A DNA stretch of 52,072 nt from Polaromonas sp. (GTDB taxonomy: Bacteria > Pseudomonadota > Gammaproteobacteria > Burkholderiales > Burkholderiaceae_C), in NCBI GenBank assembly GCA_026400075.1, contig JAPLPS010000070.1, positions 1 to 52,072 on the forward strand. The letters run 5' to 3'. A program made the translations under genes and the position numbers. Within the stretch, counting starts at the first letter, position 1; each line of letters opens with the position of its first letter. The notes below the pieces were generated by a model. It saw nothing but the letters and a program-made list of their open reading frames with translations. It had not been told where the DNA came from and did not search any database. Positions 31,525 through 41,310 of this stretch are shown here, in pieces.

Positions 31525-32298
31525 ATGAACGACTTCCTCGACTACACCGCAGCGCATCCTCTGGCGCCGCAAGAAGCCCTCCAGCCGCTGACCCGCGCAG
31601 AATGCGACGAGCTGCTTGGCCTGTTCAATGACGCCGGTCTGCCCGCCAGCGCCATGTCCGCCGAAATGGCCGATGGCTACCTCACCGCCTGCGCGATTGG
31701 CCCTGTTGACGTACCCAGCCACGAGTGGATGACAGCGATTTTTGGCCAGTCCAAATTGCCGGTTTGCGCCGATGAACGCCAGCAACAGCGCCTGCTGCAA
31801 CTGCTGCTGCGCCGCCGGAGCGACATTGAAACCCTCACCTCGGCGGCGCGGGACACCCTCGCGCCCGGCCAGCTGTTCACGCCCTTGACCACAAAAGTGG
31901 ACGACGCAGCGCGCATCACCCCCTACCAGCTCGACAAAAACGAAAAACGCCTGGGCCGCTGGGACTACCAGGACTGGAGCGCAGGCTTTCGCCGCGCCAT
32001 GCTGGCCTATCGGGAATGGAATATCGTCGTCCACAACCTCGACTACTTCAACCTGATCACTCCCATCATTTTGCTCGGCGAGGGCTACAACCCCGACCAG
32101 CCTGCGCTGCAGATCGAACAAGACAGCGAGCTGCCCGGCCAGCTGTCGCAAAGCATCCACGACATCCGCGACTTCTGGCTGGCCCGCAAAAATACGCCCG
32201 CCCCGATGCCCTATCAGCGCGAAGACAGCAAGGTCGGGCGCAACGACCCCTGCCCATGCGGCAGCGGCAAAAAATACAAGAAATGCTGCGGCGCCTGA
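31525..32298 (+). CDS. UPF0149/YecA family protein with SEC-C motif
   Basis: [18 protein letters not shown]-terminal [20 protein letters not shown]. Confidence 0.92.
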   Translation: MNDFLDYTAAHPLAPQEALQPLTRAECDELLGLFNDAGLPASAMSAEMADGYLTACAIGPVDVPSHEWMTAIFGQSKLPVCADERQQQRLLQLLLRRRSDIETLTSAARDTLAPGQLFTPLTTKVDDAARITPYQLDKNEKRLGRWDYQDWSAGFRRAMLAYREWNIVVHNLDYFNLITPIILLGEGYNPDQPALQIEQDSELPGQLSQSIHDIRDFWLARKNTPAPMPYQREDSKVGRNDPCPCGSGKKYKKCCGA

Positions 32299-32373
32299 CG
32301 CCCCAGGCAGCGCGCAGCCCGACGGCCTTCACGCATGGCCGCCCGGCTGGCGACTTTTGATTGAAGCAAAACT

Positions 32374-33051
32374 GTGATAAGCATTGAGATACACCGGCTA
32401 GGCCGCCTCGATTACCCGGCCACCGTCCAGGCGATGCAGGAGTTCACCGCCGCGCGCGATGAAACGACACCCGATGCGCTATGGATTTGCGAGCACGCCC
32501 CAGTCTATACACAAGGTCTGGCCGGAAAAACCGACCATATCCTGAACCCCGGCGACATCCCCGTCGTGCAGACCAACCGGGGCGGTCAGGTGACGTTTCA
32601 CGGCCCCGGTCAGGTGGTGGCCTATCCGCTGATTGACCTGAAACGGGCTGGCTACTTCGTCAAGGAATATGTCTATCGCATCGAAGAAGCCGTGCTCAAC
32701 ACGCTGGTGCATTTTGGCGTGACCGGCCACCGCGTGAGCGGCTCGCCCGGCATTTACGTGCGGCTGGCCGACCCGTTTTCCCATGCGGCGCTGACCGGCC
32801 CGGCGCACCCGTCCGACCCGTTTCGCGGCCTGGGCAAAATTGCCGCGCTCGGCATCAAGGTCAGCCGCCACTGCACTTACCACGGCGTCGCGCTGAACGT
32901 CGCGATGGATCTTGAACCCTACTCGCGCATCAACCCCTGCGGCTACGCCGGGCTGACGACCACCGATCTTTCTACAATCGGCGTACCCGCCAGCTGGCAG
33001 GAAGCGGCAGACGTGCTGGGCCACAAACTCGCCACCCACCTGTCGCCTTGA
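32374..33051 (+). CDS. lipB: Lipoyl(octanoyl) transferase LipB
   Basis: [63 protein letters not shown]. Confidence 0.97.
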   Translation: MISIEIHRLGRLDYPATVQAMQEFTAARDETTPDALWICEHAPVYTQGLAGKTDHILNPGDIPVVQTNRGGQVTFHGPGQVVAYPLIDLKRAGYFVKEYVYRIEEAVLNTLVHFGVTGHRVSGSPGIYVRLADPFSHAALTGPAHPSDPFRGLGKIAALGIKVSRHCTYHGVALNVAMDLEPYSRINPCGYAGLTTTDLSTIGVPASWQEAADVLGHKLATHLSP

Positions 33052-33086
33052 CTTGGCCAAAACACTCGCAAAAAATACCCCACACC

Positions 33087-34121
33087 ATGAGCCATCCAGA
33101 CGCCCTGCAACCCGCAAATCCTGCCGCCCCCATCAACCCCGTCGTCCGCGAAGCCCAGAGCCAGCAGGACTACAACCCGCTGGCCAAGCAAAAAGCCGCC
33201 GCCAAACTCTCGCGCATTCCGGTCAAGGTCGAGCGCGGCGAGCTGCTGAAAAAACCCGAGTGGATCCGCGTCAAGGCGGGCAGCCCGACCACGCGCTTTT
33301 ACGAGATCAAGGACGTGCTGCGCCAGAACAAGCTGGTGACGGTGTGCGAGGAAGCCAGCTGCCCGAACATTGGCGAATGCTTCGGCAAGGGCACGGCCAC
33401 CTTCATGATCATGGGCGACAAATGCACGCGGCGCTGCCCGTTTTGCGACGTGGGCCACGGCCGCCCGGATCCGCTGGACGTGAATGAGCCGGAAAACCTG
33501 GCCAAGACGATTGCCGCGCTGAAGCTGAAATACGTCGTCATCACCAGCGTGGACCGCGACGACCTGCGCGACGGCGGCGCCCAGCATTTTGTCGATTGCA
33601 TCGCCCGCATCCGCGAACTCTCGCCGACCACGCAGATCGAAGTGCTGGTGCCCGACTTCCGGGGCCGCGACGACCGCGCGCTGGAAATCCTCAAAGCCGC
33701 GCCGCCCGACGTGATGAACCACAATTTAGAGACCGCGCCGCGCCTGTACAAGGAAGCGCGCCCCGGCTCCGACTACCAGTTCTCGCTGAACCTGCTGAAA
33801 AAATTCAAGGCACTGCACCCCGACGTTCCCACCAAGAGCGGCATCATGGTCGGCCTGGGCGAGACCGACGAAGAAATCCTGCAAGTCATGCAGGACATGC
33901 GCGACCACGGCATCAACATGCTGACGATTGGCCAGTACCTAGCGCCTTCGACCAGCCACCTGCCGGTGCGCCGCTACGTCCACCCGGACACCTTCAAGAT
34001 GTTTGAGGAAAAAGCTTACGAGATGGGCTTTAGTCACGCCGCCATCGGTGCAATGGTGCGCTCCAGCTACCACGCAGACCAGCAGGCTGGCCATGTGCTG
34101 GCAGCGGCGCCGGACGCCTGA
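33087..34121 (+). CDS. lipA: Lipoyl synthase LipA
   Basis: [41 protein letters not shown]; radical SAM motifs. Confidence 0.98.
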   Translation: MSHPDALQPANPAAPINPVVREAQSQQDYNPLAKQKAAAKLSRIPVKVERGELLKKPEWIRVKAGSPTTRFYEIKDVLRQNKLVTVCEEASCPNIGECFGKGTATFMIMGDKCTRRCPFCDVGHGRPDPLDVNEPENLAKTIAALKLKYVVITSVDRDDLRDGGAQHFVDCIARIRELSPTTQIEVLVPDFRGRDDRALEILKAAPPDVMNHNLETAPRLYKEARPGSDYQFSLNLLKKFKALHPDVPTKSGIMVGLGETDEEILQVMQDMRDHGINMLTIGQYLAPSTSHLPVRRYVHPDTFKMFEEKAYEMGFSHAAIGAMVRSSYHADQQAGHVLAAAPDA

Positions 34122-34128
34122 AGCTGAC

Positions 34129-34476
34129 TCAGGCGGGCGCGAGTTTTTCCCAGGCTGCGATGGTCTCGGCGGCATACATCAGCGCCGGGCCACCGCCCAT
34201 ATAGACGCACACGGCCAGCATTTCCTCCAGCTCAGCGCGCGTGCATTGCAGCTTGTGCAGCGCCTTGACGTGAAAACCGATGCAGCCCGAGCAGTGCTGC
34301 GTGATGCCTATCGCCAGCGCCATCAGCTCCTTGTGTTTGGCGCTGAGCGCGCCTTCGGCCATCGCCGCGCGGGCCAGTTGCCCAAAGCCAGCCATCGCTT
34401 CAGGCTGGGCCTTGCGCAGCGGCGACAAGCCTGCGCTGATGTCCTGAATCAACGTGGCGTGGTCAAACGTAGTCAT
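34129..34476 (-). CDS. Carboxymuconolactone decarboxylase/AhpD-like protein
   Basis: KHKELMALAIGITQHCSGCIGFHVKALHKLQCTRAELEEMLAVCVYMGGGPALMYA. Confidence 0.93.
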   Translation of the reverse strand: MTTFDHATLIQDISAGLSPLRKAQPEAMAGFGQLARAAMAEGALSAKHKELMALAIGITQHCSGCIGFHVKALHKLQCTRAELEEMLAVCVYMGGGPALMYAAETIAAWEKLAPA

Positions 34477-34512
34477 GTCAATATCCCCGGATGGCGCCGC
34501 CCGGCGGGCGGC

Positions 34513-36276
34513 TCAAAGCAAAGTGCTGGGCTCGTCGCTGTCGAGCACTTCTTGCGCCCACAGCTTGAGCTTGGCGGTGTCGGCGCGCAAAATCTGCTGC
34601 TTGACCGCGAGAATCTGCGACGGGTGCATCGAAAAACTGCGCAGCCCCAGCCCGAGCAGCAGCCGCGTCATGCCGACATCGCCCGCCATTTCACCGCACA
34701 CGGTGACGCCTTTTCCCTGAACCTGGCACTGGGCAATCGTGTCGGCAATCAGGCGCAGCACCGCCGGGTGGCAGGGATCGTACAGATGCGCCACCGCCTC
34801 GTCGGCCCGGTCAATGGCCAGAACGTACTGAATCAGGTCGTTGGTGCCAATCGACAGGAAATCAAAATGCTTCAAAAATAGCGGCACCGTCAGCGCTGCC
34901 GCCGGTATCTCGATCATCGCGCCCAGCCGCACCGGGCCATAGGGAATGCAATGCTTGTCCAGCTGCTCGCGGGCCAGGGCAATCATCGCCAGGGTCTGGC
35001 GAATTTCACTGACATGCGCCAGCATCGGCACCAGCAAATTGACCCGGCCATGAAAAGCCGCCCGCAAAATGGCGCGCAGCTGCGCCAAGAACATCGGCGG
35101 ATCCGCCAGGCTCCAGCGAATCGCACGCAGCCCCAGCGCCGGATTCAGCTGGCCGTCCTGGGCCTTGCCGGAAAAGCGATCCAGCGGCTTGTCCGAGCCG
35201 ATATCGACCGTGCGTATCGTCACCGGCATGCCCTGCATGCCGTCGATGGCCTTGCGGTAAGCCTGGTACTGCTCGTTTTCGTCAGGCAGCTTGCCTTTGC
35301 GGCCCATGAACAGGAATTCGCTGCGGAACAGCCCCACGCCGACCGCGCCGGCCTGCACCGCGCCCAGCGTGTCCTCGGGCAGTTCAATATTGGCCAGCAG
35401 CTCGATGCGCTGGCCGTCCAGCGTCAGCGAGGGCGTGTTCCTGAGCCGGTTCAGCCGCTGGCGCTCCAGCTCGCCCTGACGCTGTTTAAAACCGTATTCA
35501 GCCAGGATGATCGGCGAAGGATCGACGATCAAGACGCCCGCCTCGCCGTCGATGATGACCCAGTCGTCCTGCTTGATCAGCTGGCTGGCGCTGCGCGCCC
35601 CGACCACCGCCGGAATGTCCATGCTGCGCGCCACAATCGCCGTGTGTGAGGTCTTGCCGCCCACATCGGTGGCAAAACCGGCAAACAGGCTCTGCTTGAA
35701 CTGCAGCATGTCGGCGGGCGAAATATCGTGCGCCACCAGCACCAGCGGCACATCGAGCGTGTCGTCGAGCAGCAGATCCTGCGACTGCTTGCGGCTGCTG
35801 CCAGCGCGCACGCCCGGATGCTGCAGCGGCGAAGCCCCGCCCTTCATGTGGCGCAGGATGCGCTCAACCACCTGCTCCAGATCGGCCTTGCGCTCGCGCA
35901 GGTACTCGTCTTCCATCTCGTCGAACTGGCGCGCAATCAGCTCGTACTGGGTGATCAGCGCCCACTCGGCGTTGTAATGCCGGTCAACAATCCAGTGCTT
36001 GACGCCGCCAATCAGCTGCTCGTCCTGCAGCAGCATCAGATGCACATCAAGCAGGGCGGCGATTTCATGCGGCGCGTCCGTCGGCAGCTCGTGCTGCAGG
36101 CGGGTGATTTCCTCCATCACGGCGTTGCGGGAAAGGCGCACCCGCTCGATTTCGGCCTCGGTTTTTTCGGGCTCGATAAAGTACTGGCCGACATCGGCCC
36201 GGCTGGAGGCCACCAGCACCGCGCGGCCAATCGCCACGCCGCGCGAAACTACCAGACCGTGGACTGAAAAAGTCAT
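34513..36276 (-). CDS. ptsI: Phosphoenolpyruvate-protein phosphotransferase (PTS enzyme I)
   Basis: 587 aa; GGKTSHTAIVARSMDIPAVVG, FRSEFLFMGR, CGEMAGDVGMTRLLLGLGLRSFSMHP. Confidence 0.97.
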   Translation of the reverse strand: MTFSVHGLVVSRGVAIGRAVLVASSRADVGQYFIEPEKTEAEIERVRLSRNAVMEEITRLQHELPTDAPHEIAALLDVHLMLLQDEQLIGGVKHWIVDRHYNAEWALITQYELIARQFDEMEDEYLRERKADLEQVVERILRHMKGGASPLQHPGVRAGSSRKQSQDLLLDDTLDVPLVLVAHDISPADMLQFKQSLFAGFATDVGGKTSHTAIVARSMDIPAVVGARSASQLIKQDDWVIIDGEAGVLIVDPSPIILAEYGFKQRQGELERQRLNRLRNTPSLTLDGQRIELLANIELPEDTLGAVQAGAVGVGLFRSEFLFMGRKGKLPDENEQYQAYRKAIDGMQGMPVTIRTVDIGSDKPLDRFSGKAQDGQLNPALGLRAIRWSLADPPMFLAQLRAILRAAFHGRVNLLVPMLAHVSEIRQTLAMIALAREQLDKHCIPYGPVRLGAMIEIPAAALTVPLFLKHFDFLSIGTNDLIQYVLAIDRADEAVAHLYDPCHPAVLRLIADTIAQCQVQGKGVTVCGEMAGDVGMTRLLLGLGLRSFSMHPSQILAVKQQILRADTAKLKLWAQEVLDSDEPSTLL

Positions 36277-36286
36277 ACCGCTGGCC

Positions 36287-36556
36287 TCACTCCCCTTCGC
36301 CGAACTTGTCCGCCACGAGGGCCAGCAAGGCCTCCATTGCGGCCTGCTCGTCGGGCCCGCTGGTTTCGATTTCGACCGTGCTGCCCAGCCCGGCGGCCAG
36401 CATCATCACGCCCATGATGCTTTTGGCGTTGACCCGGCGCTCGCCCTTGCTCATCCAGACTTCGCAGGAAAAGCTGCCCGCGAGCTTGGTGAATTTGGCC
36501 GAGGCTCTGGCGTGCAGGCCGAGTTTATTGCTGATGCTGGTGTGCGTCTTGATCAT
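36287..36556 (-). CDS. ptsH: HPr phosphocarrier protein
   Basis: KLGLHARASAKFTKLAGSF...NAKSIMGVMMLAAGLGSTVEI. Confidence 0.96.
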   Translation of the reverse strand: MIKTHTSISNKLGLHARASAKFTKLAGSFSCEVWMSKGERRVNAKSIMGVMMLAAGLGSTVEIETSGPDEQAAMEALLALVADKFGEGE

Positions 36557-36968
36557 GATTTTTACGGACTTGATTTTGGGGTGCGGTGATGGCGACCTGC
36601 ATCACGCCCTGGGTGGCGCCGACCAGCGCCCGCGCCACCAGGGCGTCGAGCGGCTCATTGCGGTACGAGACAGCGCGCAGCAGCATCGGCAGATTCAGGC
36701 CGGTGACCAGCTTGACGCTGACGCCATCGACCAGTTTTTGCGCCACATTGCAGGGCGTGGCGCCAAAGATATCGGTCAGGATCAGCGCCTGGGCGCTGCC
36801 CAGCTGCGCCAGCATAATGCGCGCCTGGGCCAGCGTTTCTTCGGGCGGCATGTTCGGCTGCACATCGAGCGCGGCCACATCGGCGGCTTGCTCCGGAAAC
36901 ACATGCAACGCGCCCGCCCGGAAAGCGGAGGCCAAAGGCGCATGGGCGATGATGAAAATGCTGTTCAT
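36525..36968 (-). CDS. PTS mannose-type EIIA component
   Basis: MNSIFIIAHAPLASAF...LILTDIFGATPCNVAQKLVDG...VTGLNLPMLLRA. Confidence 0.92.
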   Translation of the reverse strand: MNSIFIIAHAPLASAFRAGALHVFPEQAADVAALDVQPNMPPEETLAQARIMLAQLGSAQALILTDIFGATPCNVAQKLVDGVSVKLVTGLNLPMLLRAVSYRNEPLDALVARALVGATQGVMQVAITAPQNQVRKNHDQDAHQHQQ

Positions 36969-37058
36969 TGCGATCAATTATCAGCGTTTAAGCGGGTGCC
37001 AATCGATGTACCGCGATGCCGTGCCCTGGAAAACAACGCAAAGCCCCCGCCTCGGCCG

Positions 37059-37964
37059 TCAAGCACTTGCCGTGTGCGGCATACCGCTGGCGCAAACGCG
37101 GCAACTGACCTGCCCGAGCCGACGGTGGTAAGCCACAGTGGTACCGGCGGCAATTTCAGCGCCGCAATGGTCGCAAACGGTGGCGTCCATCAGGGTTTCG
37201 CTGGCAAAACCCTCGATAAAAATTTCTTCCTCGCCGACCCGGCGCGGCCAGACTTCGGTCTTGACCATGTCGGGGCGAAAGTGTTCCTCGATGCGCACCC
37301 AGCGGCTGATCTGCCCAGGGCTCAGCTTCTGTGCCTGCAGGGCCTGCAGCATCAGCGCCTGGCGATGCTCAAACAGGGCCTCGGAAATAATCATCCAGTG
37401 GTGCGCGTTGCGCGGGCGGTCGCCAAAATAGACTTTTTCGCCAGTCACGCACTGCTTCATGAAGGAATACTGCTTGTCAGTCACCCTGTCCTTGGTGACG
37501 CGCCCAAAAAAAGGACTCAGCAAGGGGTCTGCATACACCCGCTCATAAAAATCTTCCAGCACCCGGCGCACAGTCTTGCCGTCTTCGAGCTCCGCCCAGA
37601 GTTCGGGGTCGGGCTCCGGGTAAGGCAATTCCGCAGAGGCAGCGGCGCAAGTGGCGGCGGCGACAGGCTCGTCAAACAGCGCCGGATCGACCAGGTCGGA
37701 CTCCAGCGCAGGCGCAATGCTCATGTCGCTCACGGCTTTGCATTTACAGGGAAGAAAATAGCGCTTTTCCAGCAAATGAGCCGCCAGTCCGCGCTGGGCC
37801 TTCTCGGGAACGTTGCCCTCTATGCACAAGGACAGACAGGTATGGCAAGCCCCGGCCTTGCAGGAAAACGGCACATCAATGCCCGCCCGCAGCAACGCGT
37901 TCAGCACCGTTTCACCGGCCAACGGCGTCACGGCCCGATCACCATAGCGCAGCGTCAGGCTCAT
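37059..37964 (-). CDS. 2Fe-2S ferredoxin - truncated-globin-like - C-terminal Cys-rich domain fusion
   Basis: Ferredoxin CKAGACHTCLSLC...C; globin-like VRRVLEDFYERVYADPLLSPFFGRVTKDRVTDKQYSFMKQ...AHHWMIISEALFEHRQALM; C-terminal CDHCGAEIAAGTTVAYHRRLGQVSCRVC. Confidence 0.8.
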   Translation of the reverse strand: MSLTLRYGDRAVTPLAGETVLNALLRAGIDVPFSCKAGACHTCLSLCIEGNVPEKAQRGLAAHLLEKRYFLPCKCKAVSDMSIAPALESDLVDPALFDEPVAAATCAAASAELPYPEPDPELWAELEDGKTVRRVLEDFYERVYADPLLSPFFGRVTKDRVTDKQYSFMKQCVTGEKVYFGDRPRNAHHWMIISEALFEHRQALMLQALQAQKLSPGQISRWVRIEEHFRPDMVKTEVWPRRVGEEEIFIEGFASETLMDATVCDHCGAEIAAGTTVAYHRRLGQVSCRVCASGMPHTASA

Positions 37965-37965
37965 T

Positions 37966-38379
37966 TCAGTCTTTCTGCAACGCGGCCAGTTCGGACAAGG
38001 CCCGCGCCGTATTGCGGGTTTCAAGAATCAGCTGACCGAGTTTGGCCGCCGGACTGGCCGCCACCGCCAGCACGCCGACATCGCCGGCGCGGGTCAGCAG
38101 CATAGGCCCCAGGCTGCCGTCAAGGATGATCTGGCGCAGATCGCCCCGGCTGACCTCCTTGGCCGCGCGATTGGCCAGCGCCAGCAAGGAAGCGCACATC
38201 GCGCCGAACCGGTCGGCATCCACTTCTTGGGACATGACGGAGGCGATGATCAGCCCGTCGTGGGAGACCAGCGCAGTCGCCTCGACGTTTTCCGATGCCG
38301 CGCACAGGCCGCGCAAAGTGGAGCGGGTTTTGCTGGCAAGGACTTCGGCAGAACTTTTTTCAGAATTCTCAAAATTCAT
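37966..38379 (-). CDS. Roadblock/LC7 domain protein
   Basis: ATALVSHDGLIIASVMSQEVDADRFGAMCASLLALANRAAKEVSRGDLRQIILDGSLGPMLLTRAG. Confidence 0.85.
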   Translation of the reverse strand: MNFENSEKSSAEVLASKTRSTLRGLCAASENVEATALVSHDGLIIASVMSQEVDADRFGAMCASLLALANRAAKEVSRGDLRQIILDGSLGPMLLTRAGDVGVLAVAASPAAKLGQLILETRNTARALSELAALQKD

Positions 38380-38388
38380 CAGTTGACT

Positions 38389-38726
38389 TCCCGGGAAACC
38401 CCGGCCTTCAGGCTAGGGAGGTAGAGGGCGGCAGCGAAGCTGTCTGGCTGTTGGATTTTCCTTTGGCTTTGTTTGACCATACGTGTCTTTCCTGTGTTTA
38501 AAATCGGCTGCGCTGGACTTTTGCGGTGACGCACCCAGCGCAAAAACTTGTATTTCCCCGTTTTTCCGTTGGCTGCGAGTGCTCTCGTGGTTCCGGCTGG
38601 CAGGTAGTAATACTGGAAGCCAGCGTGAAGTAAGGTGCTTAACAAGTCAAGCGCCGGTTCCGGGCATGGAACCCCGTACCAGGGAATCCCCTTCCTTTCA
38701 GGAGGGGAGGATGTCAAAAAACCCAT
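38389..38726. mobile_element. Transposase-less IS200/IS605-like remnant 1
   Basis: Terminal hairpin gggaatccccttcctttcaggaggggaggatgtcaa at 38690-38722; gaaaccccggccttcaggctagggaggtagag at the other end; actggaagccagcgtgaagtaagg resembles the RNA-coding 3' region of TnpB elements. Confidence 0.6.
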
Positions 38727-38800
38727 TCAGTTATAAAACCGCAGATACCGCCTGAACTGCAGCCTTTTTCCAAGACGACTCAGGCGGCCCCGCCTGAAGC

Positions 38801-39208
38801 TTACAGAGCCCCTTCAATCTCCGGCATAGCCATGCGCGACTTGGTCAGCACCATGCCCAGATTGGCACCCTTGCGGCAGACAAAGCAGGCAACTTGCTGC
38901 TGGCGTTTGCCGCGCAGGAAGATGTGGATCAGGTTGTTGCTGTTGACGATGATTTCCTGGAAATAATGATCGTCATTGTTCTCGGGCAGGCCACGGGCCT
39001 TGCGGAAAATCGCTTCAATCGCCGACACGTTCGGGCCCTGGAACAGGTCGGCCGTTGCAGCGGCCAGCAGGTCAAACACTTCGCCGGGATGCGAATCGAC
39101 CGTTTTCATGCTCAGGATCATGCCGGAAGACAGGTCAACATAGCCAGCAGCGACACATTCAGGAATGCTGGTAACGGCTTTTTGCAATGCGGTGTCAAGA
39201 GTGCTCAT
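38801..39208 (-). CDS. Roadblock/LC7-like protein
   Basis: IPECVAAGYVDLSSGMILSMKTVDSHPGEVFDLLAAATADLFQG...VACFVCRKGANLGMVLTKSRMAM. Confidence 0.7.
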   Translation of the reverse strand: MSTLDTALQKAVTSIPECVAAGYVDLSSGMILSMKTVDSHPGEVFDLLAAATADLFQGPNVSAIEAIFRKARGLPENNDDHYFQEIIVNSNNLIHIFLRGKRQQQVACFVCRKGANLGMVLTKSRMAMPEIEGAL

Positions 39209-39234
39209 AGGGAACTTTCTTTGGAGGGGTTGCT

Positions 39235-40713
39235 TTAAAAATCTGCATCAGGTTCCAGAGAAGGAACTGAAGCTATTGTGCCTGCGGAAAGCTGAGCTAC
39301 CAGCCCCGGAAACTCTTTTAGAAAATTCTCCTGCGCCAGCGACTGAATCATGCCCGCTTCCTGCTGCCTGACGTATTTCATCGCGGCCTCGCCGCTGACC
39401 TGCCCGGCCTGGAGCCAGATCCAGTAGAGACCTAGCACCGTTCCGGTGCGCCCCAGACCGGCTTTGCAATGCACCGCCACCGTTTCTCCATTCTGCAGGT
39501 AGCGGTCTATTGCATGGCACAAAAAACAGGCATCTTCCAGCGAAGGGGCATGCATGTCAGGCATCGGCACAGCCGTGCATTGAATGTCGTAGTTGGCCGC
39601 CAGCGCTGCATCAAAAGGCGTTTCAGTGAGCGAAATAAGGCGCGTAATGCCCGCGTTGCGCAACGCTTGCAGGTCTTGATGCACGCTGCGCAGGATGCCT
39701 GGAAAAGGCGTTCCCGCCACCTTGCCGCCAATCAGCCAGACAAAGCCGCGTGGCCCGCAAAACGCACTTTTTGCTGCCGGGCTGGGCTGCAAATGCTGCA
39801 GGCGCTGCCACGACTCCAGCGCGGGCGCGGGCGCTGGCCCGGCCGTGGACGGCGTCACGGCCACAACCTCCAGCGGCGCCCTTGTTTGTTCGACCGGTGG
39901 CTTTGGCGGCGGCTCGCTGCGAACCGGTGGGACGGCATCCGCATCCGCATCGGTCTCTGTGCTTTGCCCGCTTATGCCTGACTCAGGGCAGGAACCAGTG
40001 CGCACATAGTGCTGCGCGGCGACGGTCTGCGGGCGCAAAAAGAAATCGTCTTTCGCGGCGCTTTCCTGAACTACGCCATCGGCAAGCAGGATCACCTTTC
40101 CGGCGATCTGGCGCGTCTGGGCCAGATGATGGGACACCATCAGCACTGCCCGGCTTCTGGCCAGAATTTCCAGCGTGGCTAAAACGGCCTGCGCACCGTC
40201 AGGCGACATTTTGACGGTCGGTTCATCGACCATCAGCAGGGCTGGCGCTGGCAGCGCCTGCCTCAGAATGGCAATGATGCGCTGCTCGTGCAGCGGCAGA
40301 TCAATCACCGGCATGGTCAGCTTGTCCGCCAAAATTTCCTGTCCGTTTTGCAGCAGAAAATCGCGCACATGCTCAATCTGCAACACCCGCGTCAGGCTGG
40401 AGCGGTGCGGCAATTTGGCAATCATGTTGTCCTGCACCGTAGCCATCAGCAGATACGCTTTTTGCGTCACGATCGCTGGCCTGCGTGCAGGGCACAAAGG
40501 CACGCCCCGGTAAATGGCCCGCCCCCAGTTGCGCATCGAAGAGTTGGCATCGTTCAAGCCCGCCAGCGTGCGAATCAGCGTGGATTTTCCGGTGCCCGAG
40601 GGGCCGAGCAGCACCGTGCAGCCCTGCGCCGGAATGGACAAACTCACATCAAGCAGGATGGTACGTGCAGCAAAAGCGACGCCAAATCCCTCCAGTTCCA
40701 GAACCGGCGTCAC
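39235..40713 (-). CDS. ABC-type ATPase fused to a tyrosine/dual-specificity phosphatase domain
   Basis: N-terminus LLGPSGTGKSTLIRTLAGLN, ALLMVDEPT, VSHH (PstB-like); C-terminus AVHCKAGLGRTGTVLGLYWI (CX5R phosphatase loop). Confidence 0.88.
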   Translation of the reverse strand: MTPVLELEGFGVAFAARTILLDVSLSIPAQGCTVLLGPSGTGKSTLIRTLAGLNDANSSMRNWGRAIYRGVPLCPARRPAIVTQKAYLLMATVQDNMIAKLPHRSSLTRVLQIEHVRDFLLQNGQEILADKLTMPVIDLPLHEQRIIAILRQALPAPALLMVDEPTVKMSPDGAQAVLATLEILARSRAVLMVSHHLAQTRQIAGKVILLADGVVQESAAKDDFFLRPQTVAAQHYVRTGSCPESGISGQSTETDADADAVPPVRSEPPPKPPVEQTRAPLEVVAVTPSTAGPAPAPALESWQRLQHLQPSPAAKSAFCGPRGFVWLIGGKVAGTPFPGILRSVHQDLQALRNAGITRLISLTETPFDAALAANYDIQCTAVPMPDMHAPSLEDACFLCHAIDRYLQNGETVAVHCKAGLGRTGTVLGLYWIWLQAGQVSGEAAMKYVRQQEAGMIQSLAQENFLKEFPGLVAQLSAGTIASVPSLEPDADF

Positions 40714-41303
40714 CGGGCAGCGGTCGCCGTCAGCGGGGAGGAGATGGCAGGAAAGCGTGCCGCCATCTCAAACTGGGCCACCATGACCAGCAGCAGGCTG
40801 CGAACATGGCTGGCAACGCGCGCATCGAGCTCAATCACCGGCGGCGTCACGCCGCAAAAGACAATTTTTTTCTTGCGCAGGTAATCGTCGTACAAACCCA
40901 GGGAAACTCCGGGATTCTCATCAAGGTGCGTCACCCCGATGGCCAGGGGCAGGCGATTGCCGGGAACGCGCTCACTGATGGCTTGCAGGTAATGCTCCAG
41001 TTCGGCCAGCGCGTTGGGGCTGGCGTGATTCAGGATCAAGGCCACCCCTTTGGCCTGCTGCAGCAAAATGTCCCACATGAAGTCAAAGCGATCCTGGCCC
41101 GGTGCGCCGTACAGTCGCAGCTTGTCGCTGCCCGACAGGTGCAGCACCCCCACATCCATAGACACCGTCGTGTGCGTCTTGAGGCTGCGGGTTTTATCGG
41201 TAGCCTCTACATCGGTAGAGACAACATCAATGTCCGAAATGCTTTGAATCGCCTGGGTTTTTCCTGCACCCACAGGCCCCATGAATAAAACGCCCCATTC
41301 CAT
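40710..41303 (-). CDS. MglA/Cvn-like small Ras-superfamily GTPase
   Basis: MGPVGAGKTQAI (P-loop), LYGAPGQDRFDFMWDILLQQAKGVALILNH, GVTHLDE (G4-like). Confidence 0.85.
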   Translation of the reverse strand: MEWGVLFMGPVGAGKTQAIQSISDIDVVSTDVEATDKTRSLKTHTTVSMDVGVLHLSGSDKLRLYGAPGQDRFDFMWDILLQQAKGVALILNHASPNALAELEHYLQAISERVPGNRLPLAIGVTHLDENPGVSLGLYDDYLRKKKIVFCGVTPPVIELDARVASHVRSLLLVMVAQFEMAARFPAISSPLTATAAR

Positions 41304-41310
41304 GCGCTAC

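Noticed and set aside
38379-38726. 115 aa minus-strand ORF between the Roadblock genes
   Set aside because: Encodes the translated ends of the IS605-like remnant; no family signature.
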